Positions 34,800 through 44,747 of a stretch of DNA of 64,000 nucleotides are shown here, in pieces. Numbering within the stretch: position 1 is the stretch's first letter; every line of letters starts with the position of its first letter. Below the pieces are notes generated by a model that saw only the letters and a program-made list of their open reading frames with translations, searched no databases and was not told the DNA's origin. The DNA lies in the NCBI RefSeq assembly GCF_030272615.1, contig NC_081413.1, forward strand, positions 187,388,669 to 187,452,668, given 5' to 3'. A program made the translations under genes and the position numbers. This stretch comes from Cryptomeria japonica (lineage: Eukaryota > Streptophyta > Pinopsida > Cupressales > Cupressaceae).

Positions 34800-35929
34800 C
34801 ACACCACCATCAAACTCTTCAAGGGATATGAATTTATTCTTATCACCGGTCATGTGATGTGAGCAACCACTATCTATTATCCATTCATTACTAGAGTCAA
34901 ACCGAGATACCAAGGTCTTTTCATCAGTCAAATCTTCCTTCACATCAACAAAGCCAACCTCCTTATTGTCATCATCTTTAGATTCCTCATTTGTCACACC
35001 TTCATCAACTACAACATAGCACTGCTTCTTCCATTTTCCTTTATATTTCCTAAACTTCTCCTTACTATCACTGTTAGGGCAATTTGTAACAATATGTCCA
35101 GTCTTATTAAAAGAGAAACACTTAAGAGGTAGTTTACCTTTATATTTACTAGTGCCTCTTGGAAGTCTCTTAGCTAGAAGAGCTTCAAAATCCATCACAT
35201 GGTCTTCATCGTCATTGTCTCCTTTGCTACCACCGTGATTATATCTGCAATCATGACTATGGCATACATGTTTCCCCTTTCTCATAGGAGTACCAGATAT
35301 AGATGCTTTAAAAGTTGATTCATATGTCTTAGAAATATTGTTATCAAAACTATTTAATTCAAATGTAGTTAGTCTACTAATAAGAGAATCAACAACAACT
35401 TTATCACTACTTACTGACCTTAACTCTTGAATAACAGAAACCCTTATAGCATAGGCAGGTAAAAGAGTTCTTAACATCTTAATTACAATAGTGTCATCTT
35501 CAATATTTCCTCCACCGCTCTTAATCCCACCGACAACCTCTTTGATTCTTTGTGCATACTGAGTTATATTTTCACCTTCTACCATTCTCATATCATCAAA
35601 TTTACCTCTAAGACTTTCTTCGTTAGCTTTTTGAACATGTTTTTCACTGCCATAGATTAGTTATAATTTATCCCAAACTTCAGATGTAGTTTCTAATCCA
35701 TGTACATCAATGTATTCAGTATCAAACAATGCACTTACAATGGCTTCAAGTGCTTGATTGTTTTCCTGTTGCTCCTTAAGTTGATCTGGAGTTAGAGGAC
35801 CGGTAGGGGGTACATATTTAGTAGTAACATGTTGCCAAAACCAATAACCCATACCTTTGATATAAATCTTCATTCTGTCTTTCCATATTGTGTATTTTTC
35901 TTGGTAAACGTTTGACCCTCCTTCATCAT
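34800..35929 (-). pseudogene. gag: C2 gag-protease, disrupted
   Basis: A likely start near 35929 is followed by a frameshift. From 35873 the frame gives IKGMGYWFW and EVWDKL; after a TAG at 35658 it continues from 35591 with MRMVEGENITQYAQRIKEVV, the UBN2-like gag core. The knuckle is altered (CFSFNKTGHIVTNC, second Cys replaced by Phe). The protease active site is WIIDSGCSHHMTGD at about 34880-34840. The frame then runs straight into sequence that belongs after integrase, which marks the first deletion junction at about 34800. Confidence 0.85.
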
Positions 35930-35982
35930 TTCCCTCTGGATCGTTTCCTCAAGCAGTTAAAATTATGCACACAGAGGACCAA

Positions 35983-35997
35983 TTCTCTAATACCAAT
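35983..35997 (-). other. C2 primer binding site (tRNA-iMet type)
   Basis: ATTGGTATTAGAGAA on the minus strand, directly abutting the LTR. It has one change (C to T) from TGGTATCAGAG. Confidence 0.75.
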
Positions 35998-37472
35998 TGT
36001 TATTTGTGAGGAACTGGTTATTACGGAGAGGGTGGGGGGTGAATCAGTAATAACAATAAACTTTAAAACTTTAACAACCACCATAAAATTCTTTCAAAAC
36101 AACTCGTAAATAGTACCGGTAATAACTAAAATCATAATGCTAATCAGATTCATCAAATTGTTCTTCTAAGTGTTCATCAACATGCATGTAATAGAAATAT
36201 AACAACTTAATACATAAGAAATCAAGCAACACATGAACACCAGGATTTTCACGTGGAAACCCAAATGTGAAAAACCATGGTGGGAATTGGTACCGACAAG
36301 ATTTTTGCACTCTTTCGGAATGTGCCCTGTTCAGAGCCTAGCTCAGTTATGAGCTTATAAATATGCTCGGTTAGGAGGAGACCTTGGTAGGAGTCCCCTG
36401 GTTAAGGGATTTAACTCAACCCTGTTAGGAGCTTTACTCTATTAGGAGTAACCTTATGAAGGGATTTATAACCCAAGATAATGAGTCACCCGGTGAAGGG
36501 ATTTATACAATCAGGCCTATCTGGACCTACTCGGTTAAGGGATTTTGAGTTTGTTGAAAATGTTAGGGAGGAACAGATGTATGATCTAAAAATAGAACTC
36601 TTGCTTGTACATATCCCTTTCTATTCCAATATTCTTCTCTCTTGCAAACACACATACTAGTTTGGCCACACACTCTTCTTTTGATCACCGACACAATAAA
36701 TCATCACAGACTTACCCTAAATAGACTTTACAATTTAGTCGGTTACAAAACCCTAAGATTTACATCATATATCATCATAGATCTTTAAAACTCATTACAA
36801 ATTATCATTTGGATCATTACAATCAATTACAAATTAATTACAATCATTGAATGATCACTGCACCTTGATCTGATACACTTTCAAACCCTTAGCTCATTCT
36901 ACTAAGCACTTTGCACATTCCCAAGAATTTCACTCTTTGATCGTGCCAAAACATCATTTAAACACTTCATGCAGATTCAACCACGTCATCACCATCTTAC
37001 AAACATAATGTAATACAACGCCAAACTCAAAATCATTACCAGTTATAAGATTTGAATACCGGTTCTTAAACCCTACTAAAACCCTACAAAAAATACATCA
37101 ATCAATCACAAACATGACTTTCGGTAGCCAAAACATGATGCACTTTTGGTCATAACCTCATTACAATGTTACCAATACATTTTCCAAATCACAACACCAA
37201 ATTATTCATCAATCTCTAGATCCAATTACTTAAGCATAACAGAGTTTCACATTTACTAGTTAAAGTCCTATTTGCCAACTAACTGTCAAATCCATTCCAA
37301 AGCTTTCCGATCAATCATAGACGACTTTGATAACATGATCACACAATGTAACCATAGTTTCCATGAATGAAAACACAAACTGATCATCAAGTCATCAAAC
37401 AACATCTCAACTATATCCTCACCAATAGTCCTTATATCAGTTCTTATCAGCAATTATGCCAATATGCCAACA
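35998..37472 (-). repeat. C2 5' LTR (1475 bp)
   Basis: Opens TGTTATTTGTGAGG and closes AATATGCCAACA. It contains the G-run block GAGAGGGTGGGGGGTGAATC, a run of GTTAGGAG/GGTTAAGGGATTT words between 36300 and 36550, and a stretch of TCATTACA-like words. Differences from the 3' copy are mainly transitions. Confidence 0.9.
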
Positions 37473-37923
37473 TTCTAATTACTCATCCTTGCCATGCATC
37501 TGATAATGAAAACATTATTCTAAATCTACTCCTACCAACATAAAAAAAGTGGAAATTGACTTAATTATGAATTGATTATTGAAATTTAGCACATGTGGGA
37601 CAAGTGCTTATATCCATTGGGATAGAGTCATACATCAATTGAATTTCATGAAATGCACTTATAGTTTTGAAAAACCCATGCCTAACATAAGAATTCCAAT
37701 TCATCATTCCAAACTAAAGAAATCTCTACCATGTCCCTTAATTGTTGTAATGCACTTAGAGGATTTAATTTCTTCCTTAAAGTAAACTAGTAAACACACT
37801 ACACATTTGTGAGATCTTCACAAAGAAAAGAATATCCATCCTGAACAAATAAACTCAAAAAATCAAAGAACACCAAATAGGAGACAATCTGGAATGATAT
37901 TTTCATTAATCTGCACTGAAGTG
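37473..37923. other. Host DNA between C2 and the TRIM, no gene seen
   Basis: Joins 13447-13497 when C2 is removed. AT-rich, with stops in all frames. Short open frames (37579-37785 plus, 37799-37981 minus) show no recognisable domain. The last five bases (AAGTG) are the TRIM TSD. Confidence 0.6.
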
Positions 37924-38061
37924 TGTTACAAGCTAAGGTTGTCGTTGCACTAAAAGATTGGCTTGTCAATGCTTGATACAACCACTAGACTTATATAATC
38001 CACGGGAGGTTGTTAAAACATGTCACGAATACCCGTGAGGCATGCTGGCCCACTGCCAACA
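37924..38061 (-). repeat. TRIM 3' LTR (138 bp)
   Basis: TGTTACAAGCTAAGG...CACTGCCAACA on the plus strand. Intact TG/CA ends, adjoining the purine tract. Confidence 0.93.
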
Positions 38062-38110
38062 ATCCCTCTCCCAGCTTCACTCATCGCAACCTGCGTGATT
38101 CGAACCTGTG

Positions 38111-38128
38111 ACCAAGCTCTGATACCAC
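38111..38128 (-). other. TRIM primer binding site (tRNA-iMet)
   Basis: GTGGTATCAGAGCTTGGT on the minus strand has the exact TGGTATCAGAGC core, the best-preserved primer site in the window together with those of C1 and C5. Confidence 0.9.
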
Positions 38129-38129
38129 T

Positions 38130-38267
38130 TGTTACAAGCTAGGGTTTTCATTGCACCAAATGATCAACCTGTCAATGCCCGATACAACCAATAGACTTAT
38201 AGAATCCACATGAGGTTGTTAAAGAATATCGTGAATCCCCATCAGGGGTGCTTGCCCATTGCCAAAA
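38130..38267 (-). repeat. TRIM 5' LTR (138 bp)
   Basis: TGTTACAAGCTAGGG...CATTGCCAAAA; the terminal CA is mutated to AA. It differs from its partner by roughly two dozen substitutions, mostly transitions, so the insertion is old. Confidence 0.93.
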
Positions 38268-38272
38268 AAGTG

Positions 38273-38662
38273 TTCAATACAATTCACATAACATAAAACT
38301 ATGTGATTATATTTTCTGCAAAAGAGTTTCTTACAAAACTAGCTATGCTACCTATCCCATGCAAAAGTAATATCAAAACCCCTACAAAGTAACCTTGAAT
38401 TTCATTTTGTAAAAAAAAGGGAGCAACAACCTTTGAGTTACTTTTCCATGACATATTTTAATTTTTTACATAATATGTCAAGGGCATCTTTGTGACCGAA
38501 AATACATAAACCTAAAGAGGGGAAGTGAAAATAACCCAACGAGTTAACTTCTAATGATTAAGTCTGACCAAATTCCCTTGGTTAACACATCCATGCTAAT
38601 TTGTAGAAGGAGCCAAGATTGATGGTGAACTAGCATCTACGGGTGCCATTGGGAGATGACAT
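38273..38662. other. Host DNA between the TRIM and C4, no gene seen
   Basis: About 390 bp, AT-rich, no frame worth calling. It ends in GACAT, the left TSD of C4, and joins 63588 when C4 is removed. Confidence 0.6.
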
Positions 38663-39023
38663 TGATAGATATATAAAGCACTGAGAGGGGGGTTGAATTA
38701 GTGATAGCAAAAATAATAACACTTTAAACCCAGACCGGTAAAAATAATTAACTAGTTTACTTAAGACTTTGCATGCAATCCAAAGTGTTATAAAAGAATT
38801 CACAACAAGTAAAACATTCACCATAACACAAGTGTTTATCTGTGGTAAAACCAACTAGGAAAAACTGCGGTGAGTTGGGACTCACAAGTTAACTATTTGC
38901 AAAAATAGGTAACTGACCGATTAAGGTCTACAAACTTCTCTGTTAGGAGACAATCCTATTAAAGATCCCAAATCCCTGTTAGGAGCTATAACCAATTAAA
39001 GGTAATATCCTGTTAGGAGTAAG

Positions 39024-40405
39024 TGATGAATAATGATGAACTACTAAGGTCCTAACTAGTACTGAGAGGGGGGGGGGGGTGAATCAGTATACACAAAAAC
39101 TTGCTCTGACACTTTGACAAATCAAAACACAGATAACCGGTTGTCTTCACCACTATATAGCAATACTGGTTAAACAAAAATACTTCAGACAACATTCAAC
39201 AGATCTCAAATATTGATAGTTGCTTCACCATTTGAATCATGCATGATTTGTACCAATAAAGACCACAACCATTAGACAATGCATACATATCTAACTCAAT
39301 CAAAAACCACTCAATCACCACATGGAAAACTCACAACCCATAACACACAGATTTTTCACGTGGAAACCCAAATTGGAAAAACCACGGTGGCAATGAATAC
39401 CCACAAGCTTGTTTGTGAATTCTTTTGAAGTCCGATCTGTTAGGAGCCTAGTCTGGTTAAAGACTTTACAATAAGGTCCTTTTAGGAACTGATCTTGTTA
39501 GGGATCACCCTGTTAATGGATGGTTATATACCCTATTAAAGGTTGAAACCCTGTTAAGAGTTACCTCACTAGAGGATTTAAATAATTCAACAAACTTGAG
39601 CCACCTGGTTAGAGGATTTACAACAAAGCTTGTTAAAGCTACCCGGTCAAGGGATTTACCTTCTCTTGAAATGGTTACAAGACAACGGGTAAAACTATGA
39701 TCTGATAACAACACTTCTTGCTAAGACAGATCCTTTTCAGTTCCTCTCTTCTACAATCACACTCTGTGGATTCATCACTCTGGTTTTGCAAGTATCAAAT
39801 CTCCAACATGTGGACACAAACACAACTTTTACCAACTTCTACAATAACAAAACTCATCGACCTTATACACAACAATTAGGTCGGTAGCATAAACCCTAAA
39901 CCCTAAACATTTTAGGTTTACAATTACAAGCGGTCCAATCCTAACTGTCAAATACATTACATAGAATAAAACAATCTTAAAATAGATCTCAAGTCATTAT
40001 GCATCATCCAATCTTCACAGCATCTGGAAAATAGTAACCCATCATGTGCTCTTCATACACCGCTACGAAAAATGCACATTCCTAAGGTAGAATTTCAATG
40101 CATTCAATCTTAATGCACAATATCCTTAAAGAAATTCTTCATGTGCACACAGCTGACATGGCATCTAGATCCTTATCCTTGTTCTTAACTAACTCATCAC
40201 AAGACATCATTGGTTTCACCGCACAAGCCAAACCGGAAACCCTAGAGCTAAACAAAGACTACCAACCGGTAGTCATACTTAGTGAACCTCAACATTGATC
40301 CACTCCATCCCAGTTAACCGTAACCACTTCCAATCATCATACCGGTTGAGAACTTATTGACATCAATGACAACATACATTATCACCACTTCATCATATGC
40401 CAACA
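39024..40405 (-). repeat. C1 3' LTR (1382 bp)
   Basis: TGATGAATAATGATGAAC...CATATGCCAACA. Includes an 11-G run in the GAGAGGGG block (39066-39079 region) and GTTAGGAG words from 39438 on. Confidence 0.94.
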
Positions 40406-40424
40406 ATCTCCCCCTTTGGCATTG
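40406..40424 (-). other. C1 polypurine tract
   Basis: CAATGCCAAAGGGGGAGAT on the minus strand next to the 3' LTR. A second CAAAGGGGGAG tract lies inside at about 40579-40589, paired with an inverted copy of the flank. Confidence 0.9.
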
Positions 40425-40722
40425 ATGGCAATACTCAATATCTACACCATTTTGAATAACATATATCAGTTTAACATAAAAGATGACCACCACCACCTGA
40501 ATTGGTTAGTGTGCACTTTTCTTAATCACCTCTCACATATATATCTTCTCCCCATATGTCTTCATCATCATATATTTTCTCCCCCTTTGACAACAATGCC
40601 AAAGTGGAAGCACAAGGTTCCGATCTCCACTATGTTGCTCCCCCTATGGAGTAGCATCCTTCAACACATAAATCATGTAAGATCTGACATGGTAGTACCT
40701 AATTTATGTGGAGCACATATCT
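40425..40722. other. C1 3' untranslated region
   Basis: No coding sequence. Contains the second polypurine tract with CAATGCCAAA (40594-40603), the inverted partner of TTTGGCATTG (40415-40424), and CTCCCCCTATGGAG (40639-40652), a small CTCC/GGAG hairpin. The same order recurs in C2 (24624-24960). Confidence 0.65.
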
Positions 40723-41300
40723 TTAATTTACTTGATGAAGGGGCATAACTCCTAATTCACCTCTCAAATAGGTAAATATAGTCTTCGGTAAGGGATTAGT
40801 GAATATGTCTACTAGTTGCTCCTTATTGGAAACATGTTCTAATAGAACCTCTTTATTTTGAACCTTTTCTCTCAAGAAATTATACTTGAGCTCAATATTC
40901 TTGGTCCTAGCATGCAATACTGAATTTTTAGAAATATTTATTGCACTAGTATTATCATAGAAAATACTCACCGGTTTAGATATAGTCACTTTGAAGCCAT
41001 TCAATACGTGCTTCATCTAGATTTCCTGAGTGCAGTTCATAAATGCTGCCACATGCTCCACTTTAATTGTAGACTGGAAAATACAACTCTTCTTCTTGCT
41101 CGTCCATGAGACTAGTTTTCCACCAAGGAAAAATGCTCCACCGGTTGTGCTCTTCCGGTCGTCCACATTACCTGCCCAATCTGCATTGGTAAACACTTTG
41201 AGATCAAATTCATCATTGTATGGTTACCATAATCCATGATCAACTATCCCTTTTAGATATCTAAGAATCCTCTTTACTGCTACCAAGTGGGATTCTCCAG
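40723..41300 (-). pseudogene. C1 RNase H, disrupted
   Basis: The first part is in broken frames (41300-41020). The clean part, 41016-40723, has FYDNTSAINISKNSVLHART (the Asp of the SAI block), KNIELKYNFLREKV and the terminal block EQLVDIFTNPLPKTIF that closes copia polyproteins. The end at 40723 matches the usual copia length. Confidence 0.85.
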
Positions 41301-41307
41301 GATTCTT

Positions 41308-42372
41308 CTAAAAATGGGCCACTATGCCCACTGCATGAGCAATATCAGGTCTGTTGTGCACCACATAGTGCAGCTTACTGATCATCAAATAGTACTCCTT
41401 CTCATCCACCAACATTGTATCATCATCCTTTGTTAGTTTGGAGCTGGTCACCATCAGTGTTCTAACTGGTTTGCTCTCCTCCGTGCCAAATGTCTTCAAT
41501 ACCTCTTTGATATACTTGGACTGGGTAATGAAGATACCTTCTTTCATCTGCTGAATCTGTGGACCAATGAAAAAATTTATCTCTCCAATCAGAGACATCT
41601 CAAACTCGTTTTTCATCTCATCTGCAAATGCATGACTCATATCATCATCTCCATTGAAGATTATATCATCTACAAATACTTCACATATTAGAATATGATC
41701 ACCTTCAAATTTTAGGTAGATGTTGTTGTCCTCACTTGTTGTTTGAAATCCTATCTTCACAAGATGAGAGTGTAACCGTTCGTACCATGCCCTTAGTGCC
41801 TATTTTAATCCATAAAGGGCCTTGTGTAATTTGCACACCATGTCACTATCTTCTGACAAAGCAAACCCATCTGGTTGCTCAATATACACTTCTTCCTCCA
41901 GGATTCCATTCAAGAAGACAGACTTCACATCCATCTATTATACCTTAAATACCTTGAATGCTGCAAATGCAAGTAGCATTTGAACACCTTCTAGTCTAGC
42001 CACTGGAGCAAAGGTTTCTCCATAGTCTTCTCCTTCTTCCATTGCCTTTATTTAGTCATCACCAGTAAGAGCCTCTCTAGTGGTCTTAGGTTCAAATTTT
42101 GAAATCATGCAATAATTTTCTTTCACCTTTCTCCTTGTAAGCATTCCTACATCTTTGTCTCCTATGATTTGCTTTGGATCATGATGTAGTCTTACATACC
42201 TAGGAATAACCATAACTGGTTTAGCTTGCTTTTCCTCTTCTTTTTCCACTTCATCTTCTTCTTCACCTACTAAAGCTTCTACCAGTATAGAAACACTGAG
42301 GTCTTTGTAGTGTTTGTCACTTTTTTCTTTCTTAACTAGTTCCCAAAAGGCTAAACCCAATTCATCTTCCAT
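41308..42372 (-). pseudogene. C1 reverse transcriptase, disrupted
   Basis: The linker and RT entry are at 42372-42052 (VIPRYVRLHHDPKQ, IIGDKDVGMLTRRK), then frameshifts through the fingers region around 42040-41780 (motif A region and DGFAL). The palm is intact from 41760 to 41308: FVDDIIFNGDD at about 41680-41660 (copia enzymes usually have YVDD), then MSLIGEINFFIGPQIQQ and YLMISKLHYVVHNRPDI. C2 lacks exactly this palm segment. Confidence 0.88.
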
Positions 42373-42399
42373 TTGCTTGTTGTTGGTTTCCTCAGGCTT

Positions 42400-43320
42400 C
42401 TAAGGGGATTCATCAACCCTAACATTGATACTCTCAACAATCTTTTGAGTCCTCCTATTGTAGCACTTGAGAGCTTTGATTTTAGTGGAATATACAAGAA
42501 ATATTCCTTCATCACACTTAGCATCAAACTTGCGCAGGTGCTCACCTCTCTTGATATAGCATGTACTCCCAAACACTTTGAAGTAACTCACATTGGGACT
42601 TCTCCCATTCCATTACTCATAAGGGGTTTTGTTGTTACCTTTCTTAATGAGTACCTAGTTCATGGTATAGACTCCAGTGCTCATCGCTTCTCTCCAAAAT
42701 GTGTGAGCGACATTTCTTTGGATCAACATATTTCTAGCCACTTCAACTATAGTCTTGTTGTTTCTTTCTGCTATGTCATTTTGCTATGGTGTCCTTGGGG
42801 CAGACAATTGCCTCTTAATATCATTCTCCTCTCAGTACTTATTGAATTCATCAGAAGTGAATTCACCTCCCTGATTGATTCTTTGGCATTTTATCCTTTT
42901 GTCACTCTCCTTCTCCACCAATGCTCTAAAGGCTTTGAACTTTCCAAATGCCTTAGACTTGTCTTTCAAGAATGTGACCCACATCATTCTTGAGCAATCA
43001 TTGGTAAGAATCATGAAGTATCGATCTCCTTGAATACTTCTAGTTTTCATCGGACCACACAGATCGGTGTGTAATAGATCAAGTAAGTTCTTTGCTGAAA
43101 AGGACTTACCTTTGAATGTTGAGGAAGACATCCTCCCAAGTTGACATTCTCTACACAAAGCATTCTCCGGTTTGTTCAGCAAAGGCAATCCTCTTACTGC
43201 CTTGATCTTACTAGCCTTTACAATATTGTCAAAATTTATATGAAAATTTCTCCTATGCCATATCCAACTGACATCAAATTTCACCATCAGGCAGTGACTA
43301 ATCTTGGCATTCAGCTGAAA
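42400..43320 (-). pseudogene. C1 integrase, disrupted
   Basis: HHCC zinc finger: WHRRNFHIN...CRECQLGR (about 43258-43130). Catalytic core: LLHTDLCGPM (first Asp), TNDCSRMMWVTFL and QRINQGGEF, where the second catalytic Asp of the usual SDNGGEF is Asn. After a stop at 42832 the glutamate block IAERNN is still visible. The post-core segment FKVFGSTCYIKRGEHL and FDAKCDEGIFL follows (42591-42480). With the Asp-to-Asn change and stops it cannot be active. Confidence 0.85.
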
Positions 43321-43335
43321 TAGGTTTCCTCTGGT

Positions 43336-44676
43336 CTACTTATCGGTTGCAATAAGTTCACCACTCTTTCCAATTATTCTGCAAACTCCACCTTTGAACT
43401 CTAGAATGAGTCCTTTGTCATTCAGTTGAGCAACACTCAAAAGGTTGTGCTTAAGGCCTTCCACCCAGTAGAAATCATCCGCACTACTCTTTCCATTCAG
43501 TGAGATGGATCCTTTTCCTTTCACCATGCAAGGTGCATCGTTACCAAACCGGAAAACACCACCATCATATTCTTCAAGAGAGAGAAACTTTCTTCGGTCA
43601 CCGGTCATGTGGTGAGAACACCCGCTATCAATGATCAACTCATTGGAGTTGTCAATATGTGAGACAAGGGCATTTTGGTCAGACAACTCTTCCTTGATAG
43701 CCACAAACACTATGTCCTCATTCTCTTCATCGTCAGATTCCTCATCGGTAACACCTTCATCCACTGCAACAAGACAATTTCTCCTACCTACTTCTTTATA
43801 CATCCTAAACCTCTCCTGTTTATCCTTATTGTCATTGTTAGGATAGTTAACAGCTATATGTCCTATCTTATTGAAACAAAAACACTTCAGAGGAAGCTTA
43901 CCTCTGTACTTTCCGGTGCCTTTTGGAAGTCTCTTGGCAAGAAGAGCTTCAAACTCCATCAGAATCTCCTCATCGTCCATATCTCTGCTTGGCCTAGATT
44001 CATAACTGGTACTGACCTCTTTTCCTTTTCTAGTTGGTGCAGAGGAAACAGAGGCTCTAAAGGTTGACTCGGTCTTCTGAATACTACCATCATAGCTATT
44101 CAATTCATATGCAGTCAACTTTGCAATAATAGAGTCTAATGATACCTTGGTTTTGTAGATAGACCTTAGCTCTTGAATAGCGGCAACCCTGATTGTATAG
44201 AATGGTAAAATGATCTTAGAACTTTATGGACCATAGTGGCATCATCAATTGTCACCAGTGCTCTTGATCTCTCCAACCACTAGCTTGATTCGTATGCCAT
44301 ACTGTTGAATTGTCTCATCTTCAACCATCCTCATATCTTCAAAATTTCCTCTAAGGCTTTCTTCCTTAGCCTGCTTGACATGTTCATCACCACCATAAAT
44401 GGATTCTAGTTTGTCCCATACTTCTTTTGGATTACCCTTATCTTGTACATCAATGAACTCTATATTAGACAAGCTACTAATAAGGGCTTCCATGACTTGC
44501 CCATTTTCTTGTATCTCTCTTTTCTGACCGTCGGTTAGAGTCCCAGTGGGTATTACATAGGCATTCTCATTATAGCTTCAGTGTTGTGCACCCAAATTCC
44601 TGATATATATCTTCATCTTTTCCTTCCATATTGTAAAGTTGTCACTGTTGAACTTAGGACCTTCCCTCTTCATCAT
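43336..44676 (-). pseudogene. gag: C1 gag and protease, disrupted
   Basis: Starts at ATG 44676 with KFNSDNFTIWKEKMKIYI, the copia gag opening. A stop near 44580 and one at 44245 with compensating frame changes interrupt it. The UBN2-like core is EVWDKLESIYGGDEHVKQAK (about 44430-44370). The knuckle is altered (CFCFNKIGHIAVNY: Cys-2 and Cys-3 lost). The protease active site LIIDSGCSHHMTGD lies at about 43640-43600, followed by LKHNLLSVAQLN before integrase. Gag would form the particle and the protease would process Gag-Pol. Confidence 0.88.
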
Positions 44677-44730
44677 TGAAACAAGATCTTTTACCTCAAG
44701 TGGTTAAGCTTATATCACCAAGGACCTGGA

Positions 44731-44745
44731 TGTGCTCTGATACCA
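44731..44745 (-). other. C1 primer binding site (tRNA-iMet)
   Basis: TGGTATCAGAGCACA on the minus strand, two bases inside the LTR edge; full match to the canonical TGGTATCAGAGC core. Confidence 0.9.
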
Positions 44746-44747
44746 AT

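Larger units (their letters stand above)
13498..37472 (-). mobile_element. C2: Ty1/copia element, internally deleted, hosting L1 and C3
   Basis: Outer TG (13498) and CA (37472) ends are flanked by a perfect TTCTA duplication (13493-13497 and 37473-37477), 24 kb apart. Removing L1 and C3 leaves two LTRs (about 1459 and 1475 bp), a polypurine tract, an iMet-type primer site and gag-pol remnants. Comparison with C1 shows two deletions that remove the integrase core and the RT catalytic region, so this is a defective derivative of a C1-like element. Confidence 0.9.
37924..38267 (-). mobile_element. TRIM: terminal-repeat retrotransposon in miniature
   Basis: 344 bp: two 138-bp LTRs (37924-38061 and 38130-38267) and a 68-bp middle, flanked by perfect AAGTG (37919-37923 and 38268-38272). 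On the minus strand the LTR opens TGTTGGCAGTGGGCC and closes TTGTAACA. The middle begins with the primer site GTGGTATCAGAGCTTGGT and ends with the purine tract GCTGGGAGAGGGAT, so all cis signals for retrotransposition are packed into 68 bp. No coding capacity, so it must be moved by another element's proteins. Confidence 0.95.

Noticed and set aside
44731-44745. tRNA gene near the primer sites
   Set aside because: Only the 12-18 bases complementary to the 3' end of initiator tRNA-Met are present at each primer site; no cloverleaf or A/B boxes.
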